Below, in pieces: positions 35,043-45,453 of a stretch of DNA of 54,903 nt. Made by a program: the position numbers and the translations under genes. The notes beneath the pieces are model-generated. The model was not told the origin of the DNA. It did no database searches and worked only from the letters and a program-made list of their open reading frames with translations. Source of the DNA: Scenedesmus sp. ARA3 (lineage: Eukaryota; Chlorophyta; Chlorophyceae; Sphaeropleales; Scenedesmaceae); contig RWJK01001697.1 in assembly GCA_004335835.1 (NCBI GenBank), forward strand, positions 1-54,903, given 5' to 3'. Within the stretch, counting starts at the first letter, position 1; the number at the start of each line of letters is the position of its first letter.

Positions 35043-35720
35043 GTGTGGCGGGGCGTCCGTATGAGGAGACAGGGTACCTGTAGCTGTCAACACCCCGCCA
35101 GCGGGGTGCACAGCCTTGTAACAGCGCAGCACACCAGTGGAGGCTGCCCTGCTGGACCTGCAGGCCAGCTGGCAGCAGGTGCTCTGGCTGCAAGGTGGCG
35201 CGCTTTTGCAGCAAGGAGTGCAGCGTAGCAGCGTGGAAGGCGGGGCACAAGGCAGTGTGCAAGCGGCTGAAGGCAGCGCCAGCAGCTGCAGCAGCAGCAC
35301 CGCCTGTGAAAGCCAAAGCATGATTGCGGTGGAGCTGGGCTGATTTGTGGAGACTGAGTACCTGTAGCTAGCAGCACTCTGCCAGCGGCTGCACATCCTG
35401 TAACAGCGCAGCATAGCGCACAGCAGTGAGGCTGCCCTGCTGGGCCCAGGCAGCAGGTGCTCTGGCTGCAAGGTGGCTCGCTTTTGCAGCAGGGAGTGCA
35501 GTGTTGCATCTTGGAAGGCGGGGCACAAGGCAGTGTGCAAGCGGCTGAAGGCAGCGGCAGCAGCAGCAGCAGCAGAGTCGCCTGCTCCTGTGAAAGGCAA
35601 AAGTTGAGCCTGGCGCTGCCGGCTGCGTGTTTGCACGATGAGGCTGCCAGTGGCACCTGCAGCTAGCAACACCCAGCCAGTGGGCTGCACAGATTGGACA
35701 GCAGCGTAGCACAGCACATG
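34869..35720 (+). repeat. Tandem array of the MYND finger exon end (~280-bp period)
   Basis: The segment from GAGGCTGCCCTGCT through the MYND finger, stop codon and ~100 bp of 3' flank recurs starting at 35140 and 35428, with a trailing partial flank to about 35720. Copies 2 and 3 keep [21 protein letters not shown] and a stop codon (35322-35324 and near 35607), but lack the first CxxC pair and any upstream exon. They look like finger fragments in the 3' flank of the gene, not separate genes. Confidence 0.88.
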
Positions 35721-36537
35721 CTACCAGTGAGTTCATGTTCACAGAGGAACTTTCATGTGCTTGTTATAGTGTATGTATGTCTCCATGACGTCATTGGGGA
35801 TTGGCGCCCAAGTGTTGAACTGTGGTATAGTCGGCCTGCTGTTGGCTTGTGTGTCACTTGGAAGCGGGAGGTGCGCACAGCATGCTGTCGCCCTGCAAGC
35901 ATGTAGTTGCTGTTTAGGTTTGGCCGCATTACAAAGGCTACGCTAGCAGATGCTGCATGTCGTATCATGGCATGTTGTGATGTAGCTGATGCCAGCTGCA
36001 GCCCTTGTGTGGACAGGAGTTGCAACCTGGTTGGATTGCCAGTGAAACAGCCCGTCAGTCACACCCGCTGGCTGAGCAAGTGTGCAATGGCAGGCACAGC
36101 ACAAGTGCATGTGAAGACGCTAATAATGCAACGCTGACTGCAAATCTGCTGGAACACGGTTGCAGCAGCTGTCACAGAGTGTGTTAGGGGCCATTGTGCT
36201 GTTGCAGGGCTGCTGTTATGCCGGCGTCACTGACACCTGCAGGACCTGGCAAGCAATTGCCTGACCAAGCCTTCGCGGCATGTTGTGTCACAAATGCTTT
36301 CTTGCGCAAGTGCAGCCACTCCTGGACATCACACACGGCTCTTTGCCCTGACTGAGCAGCACACACAGTACAGTCACTAGCACTGGTGCTCAAGACCTGC
36401 CGAGCCTGAGAATGCCTTTTGTAGACTTACTTTGAAAGTAACTCCTCCGAGAGCAACGTTGTGTTCGACAGTATCATCCCTGAAATTGCTGTAGTGACGA
36501 CGGCCTTTTGCGTGTTGCCTGGCTAGATCTAGGCGCA
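35721..36537. other. Intergenic stretch, no supported gene
   Basis: Lies between the MYND exon array and uS9m. No conserved frame is seen on either strand. Confidence 0.5.
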
Positions 36538-37182
36538 ATGCGGGGGCTCGCTAGCTCGCTTCGAGGCATACAGTCGACGCAAGCATGTCAGGATCTGCCT
36601 CTGGTGTCTGCGTGGGTGCAGCACATGCTCAGCTCTTCATCACTGCTCGCCAGCAGCAGCAGCAGCAGCAGGAGCAGCAGCAGCAGCAGTAGTACCAGCA
36701 GCAGGGGTTTCGAAACGCAGCCAGCAGCCAGCAGCACAGCTGCAACTGGACCACAGCAGGCGCAGCAGCCCAGCAGCGATGAAGAGGAGTTTGTAGGGCC
36801 GTTCAGTCCATTGCGGCCCTTGCTGTGGAAGCACATCACACGCAATAGCTACTCCATCAGGCCGTCTGTGCTATCTCCTCTGCACGCTTTACATAGGTGG
36901 GTGCAGCGGCCTAGACGGTGTAGCAACAAAGGCCATGCACACTTGCCTCAGCTTCTGTGCTTTGTGTGGAGATGCGAGCTAGACTGCAAAGCGTGCAATC
37001 CGACTAAATAGGCATTCGCCACTATGTCGTGCCATGCTTGGCTTGCTCATCAGTCGCACTGCAACGCACATGCTGCAGTGTGCTATGGCGTCAACCTCAT
37101 CCAGCAGAAGCTGTTCCTGCAACTGCTGCTGTTCAACGCCGCCGCTGCCGCTGCCACCGACAACACCACTGCTGCTGCTGCC

Positions 37183-37215
<33 letters not shown>

Positions 37216-39779
37216 GATCATGAGGAGACCGAGCGGCGCATACAGTTCCTGCAAACTGCCATGACAGCGCAGCTGAAGCTGTCGGAAGAGATCCAGCCAG
37301 ATGAGGTGGCAGCACATGCAGGCAGCGCCAGCCCAGTGGCTGCTGCCATTGCAGCGCGGCGGCAGCAGCTGGCAGCAGTGAAGGAAGCACACGACAAGTG
37401 AGTAGGGGGATGACATCACATTCCTGAACGTATTGACTTGGGACGGGTTTAACAAATACACTGGTAGTTATTGTGTTTTTTCGTCAATATCACGTATATG
37501 AGGATGCACATGACAAGTGAGTGAGGCTGGCTGTGAGATGTGTGGTGCATTCAGCCTCAGGATGGTCAACTGCAGCATGCTCAGGAAGAACCAGAGGGAA
37601 GCAGCAGCGGAGCAGCCTGGCATGCTTTTGCGCACGCTTGGCAGGGAGCTGCAGATGCAGGCTTGCGTGATGGTGCTGCCGCTGCGAAGTTGTGTTTCGA
37701 GCCATGTGCAGGTGATCACGGAGCACAGGCGCATGCATGCGCTGCAAGCAAAGCATCACGTGTAGTGTTGTTCTGCTGGCTTGTTTTGTGTGGGCTAGTT
37801 ATGCTGTAAGCAGACGTCAATCTGTGCCTTGCAGGTTGGTGGACAACCACATCTACCCCTACCCGGCTGCGAGGCACGCTACAGCCTACTACACTGCGCT
37901 GGAGATGTCGCTCATCCGCAAGGACAAGGGCTCGCAGGATCTGCAGAAGGTGCTGGAAGGTGAGGCAGCAGCAGAGTCTAGCCACAACTTCACACCCTGT
38001 ACCGCCCCAAACAGCTGCATCAAGAGGCCATGTGAGGTGCCGCAGCAATCCACCAGTCAGCTCTGCTGGTTCAGCGCTCAATAGTAAGCGTGCACATATA
38101 AGGATGGTTCTGCTGACAGATGTTGGTCCTGCTGTGCTGCATGTGCTGCGCTGCATGTGTGCTGCGGCGCATGTGGAAATTTGCTTGCTGCAGGCGACGT
38201 GAGCGTGTGGGACTACTGGTTCGGCAAGTTCAGCAGGCAGTACGAAGGCCTGCCTAGCCTGGGCAGCATGGAGAAGATCTTCAACCAGGCAGACGTGAGT
38301 CAGGCTGTAGGGCTTAGCATGTATATGGTTAGAGATATGTCAAGGGTATAACAGGAGGGTTGTATGGCGTGCTGTGCTTATGTGGGGGCTGGACAGCATG
38401 GAGAAGACGTTCAACCAGGCAGGCGTGAGTCTCAGGCTGCAAGGGCTTAGCATGTATATGGTTAGAGATATGTCAAGGGTATAACAGGAGGGTTGCGTGG
38501 CCTGCTGTGCTTATGTGTGGGCTGAGCAGCATGGAGAAGACGTTCAACCAGGCAGGCGTGAGCGGTTGGCAGGGCAGGGCACAGCATGTGTCGCCATAGG
38601 ATCGCATAGGAGAGGTGTGTTTCCCGCTGTGCTCATGTGTCTCCGGGCAGCATGGACACAATCTTCAGCTTCAACCTGGCAGATATCCTCCTGCACATGC
38701 AGCCTGGGTGCTTTAGTCTGCTGCTTGTGCTTGTAGAAGGTCCATTGCGCTGCGCTTGTTGTACAGCTGCGTAAGTCAGCCCCTGCTGTACCGCGCACGG
38801 CAACTGAGGTATCTGCTGTTTCGCGCTGCTTGCAGGAGGATGTCATCCTGCGTGAGATGTCGCGCAAGCGTGCTGCTGCAGGGCCCAAAGCAGCAGCAGA
38901 GCCCAAAGTTGACCACCTGGGCAGGGCAACTGCAATTGGTGGCCGCAAAACAAGCAGAGCGCAGGTAGGGAGAGGGGCCAGCATGTGCGCCATGTGCCTA
39001 GGGGACAGCCTGCTGAAGTGTGATGTGTCTGTCTATGTTTGCACCTGTGCAAACATGCAGTCGTGCAGAGTCAACTGTGCAGGTGGCTGTGACATTAACC
39101 TTGTGCCGGTATTATTTCCGCATCTACCCTGCTGCTCGTCCTCTGCGCTGCCCTTGCTGCATATAACTGAACACGTGTGGTTTTGCCGCAGGTGTTTGTG
39201 TGGCGGGGCAGCGGCCGCGTGCTGGTCAACCGCAAGCCAATTGATGCCTACTTCCCAGACCTGCTGCTGCGCAGCGCAGCGCTGAAGCCGCTGTCAGTGA
39301 CAGGCCTCATGGGGCAGGTGGACGTGCTGGTGCAGGTGGGTGCTGTGGGTGCTGTAGGTGCTGTGGAGCAGCTGCAGGTGTTCTGGGTGGGGTGGTGCAG
39401 CAGCGCTGGTATTGTTGCAGGCTGTAGCTGACGCAGTAGGTGGCCAGCAGTGGCGTGCAGTAGAGAACAGGGTTCAAAGTTGCTGGCACCGCAGCTGTGC
39501 TGCTTATCCCTTGCAACTGAATAAAACACAGGTTAGTGGGGCCAAACTCATGCTGTGCTGCTGCCGCATGCACTGCTGATACAGGTGGAGGGCGGCGGCG
39601 TGTCTGGACAGGCGCAGGCAGCAGCACACGGCATTGCCAAGGCGCTGCGGCGCTTGGACCCCTCGCTGAAGCCTGCGCTGCGTGCAGCGAAGCTGCTGAA
39701 GCGGGACCCTCGCATGGTGGAGCGCAAGAAGCCTGGCAAGGCAAAGGCGCGCAAGGGCTTCACTTGGGTCAAGCGCTGA
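36538..39779 (+). CDS. MRPS9: Mitochondrial small-subunit ribosomal protein uS9m
   Basis: The C-terminal exons join in phase: ~37108-37397, 37835-37959, 38194-38294, 38836-38964, 39192-39335 and 39585-39779. The last three encode the uS9 domain: [60 protein letters not shown], and the end [11 protein letters not shown], where the terminal Lys-Arg would reach the P-site tRNA. A long N-terminal extension is typical of mitochondrial uS9. Its ATG at 36538 opens [13 protein letters not shown], a plausible mitochondrial presequence, followed by Ser and Ala runs. The first donor (36896, phase 2) does not match the visible acceptors near 37079-37108, so a small exon or an indel is missing there. Introns carry copies of exon edges. 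Confidence 0.88.
38262..38690 (+). repeat. Tandem ~130-bp repeats built on the 3' edge of uS9m exon 4
   Basis: The exon edge GCAGCATGGAGAAGATCTTC...CAGAC with donor GTGAGT (38262-38300) recurs at ~38395 and ~38526 with donors GTGAGT and GTGAGC, and more diverged at ~38648. Intron sequence between copies (TTAGCATGTATATGGTTAGA and on) is also nearly identical. Confidence 0.92.
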
Positions 39780-40436
39780 GTCTGGCCTGCTCGCTGCTGT
39801 TGTGACATGACTTAAAAGGACTTGGCAGTCGCCGAACCAATGTCTGTGTAGGCTGGCGCAAGCACTTCACTGGGGTCATGCGCTCATTGCACGCGTCACG
39901 CAGTGTGCTGGCGTGGTTGGCTGCTGGTGTGCAAGGGTGGCAGGTCTCGAGCTGGCAACAGCTGCAGAGCGCGGCCAGTCTGTGTCGGTGTGATCTGCGG
40001 TATCACCGTGCGGTGATGGATTGGCATCTTGTGTGTGGTGTTCTCATCCTACAAGTGGCCGCTTCAAGTAATGGCATGTTTTGATGGTGCAGGGCTGCAG
40101 CTGTGCTTCTGTGGTGGCTTGTACGTTGCTTAGATGCTGTTCAACGCATCATCGGCTGTTCACGTCATCCTCTCATGGCATCAAACGGCTGGTACTTGCA
40201 CTGCACTGCAGTCTTATTGTCAGCTAGGGTTGTTACACGCCCGCTGGTTTACTTTTGGCGCCTTTGGTGTGTAAAATCAGCATAACTATCGACACCTGGA
40301 CTTGATTTGCGCAGTGCATGTTCACAGAGGCGTGACGCGCTAGTCAAAATTTCGCCCCACGTCGATTGATCATTGGCGACGACGTGTGTGACCTCTTCAA
40401 CATGAGACCTTAATTTTAGGCTATCTAAAGCATAAA
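39780..40436. other. Intergenic stretch uS9m - PF20
   Basis: About 650 bp that should hold the uS9m 3' UTR and the PF20 promoter. No other gene is seen. Confidence 0.5.
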
Positions 40437-43400
40437 ATGGGCGACGCAGCAACCGAACCTGCGCTGGACAGCCCTGTTCTTGATGGCAACAGCAATCCGG
40501 AACTCGAGGACTCTGACGATGATTTTGAGTATGAGGAGGTAGAAGTCGGCAGGTATGCGATAAATCAAGGCATTAAGCACTGCTGAGACGTTGCTAGAGG
40601 TGCTCGTGCTCCAGCCTGCTGCTGCTAACTGCCTTGGGCCCCTCAGCATGAGTGCAGCATGCTTGACAATTACAACACCCTCTGCAGCGACGAAGAGGAC
40701 GATGATATCAGTGAGGACTTGGATGCAGCACTGCGCAGCTTACAAGCACTTACATCCAAGGTGAGTAGGCGTGCCATGACAACACAACACTTGATGTTGC
40801 TGATACTGTGCTGTGAACATCATCGGCCTTGCAGCCTGAACAAGTTGTGTGTGCACTTGATTCAGCCAGGCCAGCAGTGCTGAGCATTGCTCTGCAGAAC
40901 AAGTGGGCAGATGCAATTGCAGCATGCTGTGCCACAGCAGGGCTGAACCTGGGGTGCTGCTTTGGCTTGCAGGACCGCCATGCCAGCAGCAGCTCAGCAG
41001 CACAGGTCAAGCCTGTAACACCGCCGGGCACAGTGGTGCGGAGGCCGGAGGTCATAGATGACTTCATTCGAAATTTCTATGTGAAGATGGGCCTCACGCG
41101 CACTGCAGAGGTGTTTGAGGCAGAGTGGTATGAGCTCAAAGCCACTGGACGTCTTGAGGGAGCAGCCACCATAGTGCCAGACATATACCTGCGCAACGGG
41201 GTAGGTGGCGCAGCATGAGCAACTTCACAGCAAGCATGTGTTGCCCAGCACAGCTCAGCTAACCTCAGCGTCAAGCGCAGCAGCATGTATAATGCACTAT
41301 CGTTGGCCTGCTCCTTGATGCTTTGCCGCTGGAGAATTCACAGCTTGCTTGCTGTAAGCGTGTACTACATGCTGGGCCAAAGCCTCTTCAGCTGCCTGTG
41401 CTTGCCGCCACTACTGAGCGTGCTGTGCTGCTGTCCAGCCTGTTGACTTGTGCTGTAAGCACAAGTCAACAGGCTGTGAGTCACTGCGTATGTTTTACTA
41501 CGTATGCTGTACACCTGCATGCAGGAGCTTGAAGATGAGCTGGCGGCACTGCGGCAGGAGCTGGCAGCAGCGCGCGAGGTGGCAATGCGGGCCAGCAGCA
41601 CGTGGGACAAGTTCCGCAAGGAGCGCGACTTCCACCGCATGCACCACAAGCGCGTGGCGCAGGAGAAAAACAAGCTCATAACAGACATCAAGCGCCTCAA
41701 GGTACGGGTGTGAGAAAATGAGCAGCAGTTTCAGCAACAGCAGCAGTCACAGCAACGTGTCGTAAACCTGTATCGCCAGCAACTTCAGCAAGACACCAGC
41801 AGAGGTGACATAGTTCTTGGTGCGGCCACATGGCCGGTGCATGCCTCACTTATCAGCTGCCTGGCTGCATGCTATCCTGTGCTGCTGCAGGCGCACTATG
41901 CCAAGTACGAGCCCACCATACTGGAGCTGAAGCGCAAGTACGAGGCAGCCATGAAGGAGAAGATGCTGGCAGGGCTGGAGCGGGACAAGATGGCAGCAAA
42001 GGTGACAGGGGATCTGTAGAGGCAACACTAGCAAAGATGTGCATGTTGTGCATGGCATGCTGGGTGTACCAGCAAAGCCACTGCGCCACTTCTCTCCTTT
42101 CAAGCCTCTTGTTGGTTGCTGAACGGGGTCCTCGCTCCTTTGTTGAGTGCTGCCTGCAGGCGCATGCACTGGAGGAGCGGCTAAGGAGGCAGCAGCAGGA
42201 TCAGCAGCAGCAGCCGCAGCAGCTGCAGCAGACAATGCAGCAGGGCAATGGCAGCACAATCAGCAGCACCATGAACAGCAGGCAGGTGTCTGCCACGCGG
42301 CACGGCAGTGCAGGCCCGGGAGCGTCCTGGCCAGCAGGCAACAGGAGGAACCCGTGTGAAGACCAGGAGTTCCTGCCAGCGCAGGTCAACAGCTTCACGT
42401 GCCAGAAGAGTTTCAAGGTGTGTCTGGATTTCCAGCAGTGAGCAGCGCAACCTGACAGAGCCGGCTGTTGTCAGCAATGGCCGTTGACTGTTGCAGACGG
42501 CAATTGGCAGTGCCTGTTGTGCACGTTACGCCGAAAGCAACAGCACACAGCAAGGTTGCAGCCCTGTCAGCTGCGTCTTGCTGACAACTTGACCAACAAC
42601 TGCGTGTGTTGCAATCACCCACTTGTGCCTGCAGGGCCACCTGCTGCCTGTGGCCAATGTGGCGCTGCACCCCAGCAAGCCCATCCTGGCCACTGCGAGT
42701 GACGACAAGACCTGGAAGCTGTGGCACCTGCCCCACGGCGACCTCATCATGTGCGGGGAGGGCCACAAGGACTGGGTGGCGGGCGTGGACTTCCACCCCT
42801 CAGGCACCAGCCTGGCCTCAGGATCAGGTGGGCTCGATGGCTGCAGCGGTCGTCGCGCAGTTGTACCGTGGGAGAGGCATGGCTCTGGCGAGAAGCACTG
42901 CTGGCGGCCAGCGGCAGCCACTTTAGAATAACAGCAGCTGCATTGTTGCCGAGCTGCATAGCGCCGCACCGCACCTGCTGCTGGATCCTTCCTGCAATGA
43001 ACCTGCAAGTTGTGCCTCACAGCAAGTTGCCTGCATACTGTTGCCTGCTTCCAGGTGACAGCACAGTGAAGATCTGGAGCTTTGAGAAGCAGCGCTGCGT
43101 GGCGACGCTGTCGGACCACAAGCAGGCGGTGTGGAGCGTCAAGTACCACGACCAGGGCGACTGGCTGGCCAGCTGCAGCCTGGACCACAGCGTGCGGTGA
43201 GGCACTTCACTGGTAGCTTGACCACCTGCCCAAGAAGAAGCAGCCTGCCACACACATGCAACAGCCAAACACCAGCCTTCTGCCCCAGTTTTTGTCAGCA
43301 TTGTTATAGCAGGCACTATGCTTGCCCCTGTAACAGGCTTGTGCTATGTTCAACAGTGAGTCATTGCTGCATGCTGTGCTATTGTGCATATGCTGCTGCA

Positions 43401-44480
43401 GGTTGTGGGACCTGACCATCGGCAAGTGCCGGCAGGTGCTGCGGGGCCATGTTGACTCTGTCAACGACATCAACTGGCAGCCGTACGGCTCAGCAATCTG
43501 CACAGGTGTGCAAATTCATAGCACGTGTCACAGGTTGTGCAGACAGATGTGCGTGCACTCCCCCCAGGCAGGTGCATTGCACCAACTGGCAGTTGACACC
43601 TATGCAGAGCCTGCACAACACGGTTCGTGCTGATTCCAGGCCTTTGCAGTTCATCTTCAGCTGGCCCTGTCTTCACAAGACGCGCAGCTACAATGCATAC
43701 GTTGAACATACACAAGCACGGTGAGCATACAACCAACTGCACAGCAACCACACACACCGGTTGTGCATTTATCATGCCTAAAACTGTCATATTACACCTG
43801 CCTGTGCTGCCTTGCTGCAGCCTCCTCCGACAAGACGGTGTCCACCTGGGACCCCCGCAGCGGCCTGTCCACCTCCACCTTCTACGGTCACCGCAACAGC
43901 TGCAACCACGTGGCCTACAGCCAGCTGGGCTCCATGATTGCTTCAACTGATGCAGATGGTGCAGTCAAGCTGTGGGACGTGCGCATGGTGGCGGAGATCC
44001 TGACCGTGGAGTGCAGCAAGTACCCCGCCAACAAGGCAGCCTTTGACGCCAGCGGCGCGGTGAGCTGTTGCGGCTGGCGGGTTCTGCACATGTGCTGTGG
44101 TGCATGCATCATGGCATGCTGCCATTGTGAAGGTGACAGCAAGCTAGCTTGACAGGGCTCTGCTGCACAGTCACGTGCGCTCCACTATGCATCGGCCCAT
44201 CAATGCTTACCCACTCACACCAGGCACTGAGTGCAAGAGCGCACCCCACTGGAGCATTACTGCGTCTGCTGAACACCGCTGTGGCATCCGCATTCATGTC
44301 TTGCAGGTGCTGGCTGTCGCCAGCGATGATGGCAAGGTGCGCTGCTTCAACACGCGCAACGGCGAGCTCATCTGCGAGCTGGTGGGGCATGAGGATGCGG
44401 TGCAGGCTGCCGTGTTCGACCCCAACAGCCAGTTCCTGGTCACGTGCGGCTCAGACAACACGTTTAAGCTGTGGAGCTAG
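40437..44480 (+). CDS. PF20: Axonemal central-apparatus WD40 protein PF20/SPAG16
   Basis: Eleven exons join in phase to 614 residues (Chlamydomonas PF20 is about 606): 40437-40552, 40658-40760, 40973-41200, 41525-41701, 41891-42001, 42160-42417, 42635-42827, 43055-43196, 43402-43505, 43821-44059 and 44307-44480. An acidic N-terminus is followed by the diagnostic VIDDFIRNFYVKMGLTRTAE (~100-120). A coiled coil (~150-245) carries FRKERDFHRMHHKRVAQEKN and the AHYAKYEP / KYEAAMKEKM blocks found across SPAG16 proteins. A Gln-rich linker follows, then WD40 repeats from ~332 to the end (LATASDDKTWKLW, GDSTVKIWSF, SDKTVSTWDP, DGAVKLWD, SDNTFKLWS). PF20 sits on the bridge between the two central-pair microtubules and is needed for flagellar motility. 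The gene is intact. Confidence 0.96.
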
Positions 44481-45453
44481 CTTCAGCTGGCAAGGCGGCC
44501 ATGCTGCTGTGGGTGTGATTGATAATTGCTGGAACTGCTGCGATCATCGAGTGCTGGTGTGCACATTAGTGCTTCCAAGGGTCCTGCAGCTTGCTGCGCC
44601 AAGCTGCTGCTGCACCCATTACTTAGCATGCCGCATTGCAGTACCCTTGGGTAGTGCAGCCGCGGTGATCGGCTGACCCATTGCCATCAATGGTACTGCC
44701 AACAGCCATCACAAGCTCACCATGCATTCCTTGTGCATCATGTCTTCGGAGTCAGCACAATCTTTCAGCACTGGAATGATGGCACGTTCGTAAAGATTGG
44801 AGTGTGGTACATGGCATGCTGTATCACTAGAGCGCTTCAGTTGAGCGCTTCACTGCCCAGCAAGCTCAGCAGCACTGGGGCGGTCCAGACCTACCTGTGC
44901 AGCCAGCTGCAGCTCACATTGTAACCATAGCTTGGTATGCAAGCAGTGCATTCTTGCTGTTTGGATTAAAGCATCGAAAACGCATCGCTCTCAAAGCCAG
45001 GTTCTGTCAGCAGGGCTTGCACTGGCTGCATAGCAAACTGGCCCGCATGCTGGCAGCACACAGTGACCAGGCATGTTGGGTAACACCTGGAGCGCAATCT
45101 GAACGGATTAATATCTACTGTGTCAATTTGCTCATCACTTTCATAGCTTTGATCTGTTGATGTGCTGATTGCAAGTTCCTGGTCAAAGGGCGATCCTCAC
45201 GGTGTCAGCAGCGACAACAGCAGGCATCAACACACGCTAAGGCAGAATTCGTGTAAGTCGTGAAGTGTTTGCGATTTGCGCGAACGCGCAGATCGACGTC
45301 TACGCTGCTCTTCCTCCCCTGCTTGGGTTCAGGGTTCGGTGAATCTCTGTATCAACAGGCCGTGCAGAGCCATTCTGAGGCGATCCCCGACCTGAAGGCC
45401 GTTAGTCTAGCCTCAACTCCCGTGTGCTAGCCTCACCACAACATTCGGCCAAG
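44481..45453. other. Intergenic stretch PF20 - LHC gene
   Basis: A TGTAA element (algal poly(A) signal type) lies at about 44920, ~440 bp after the PF20 stop; its use is unproven. The rest should be the LHC promoter. No other gene is seen. Confidence 0.45.

Noticed and set aside
35133..35607. Two extra MYND genes
   Set aside because: Each lacks a start, upstream exons and the first CxxC pair; both are tandem copies of the preceding gene's last exon.
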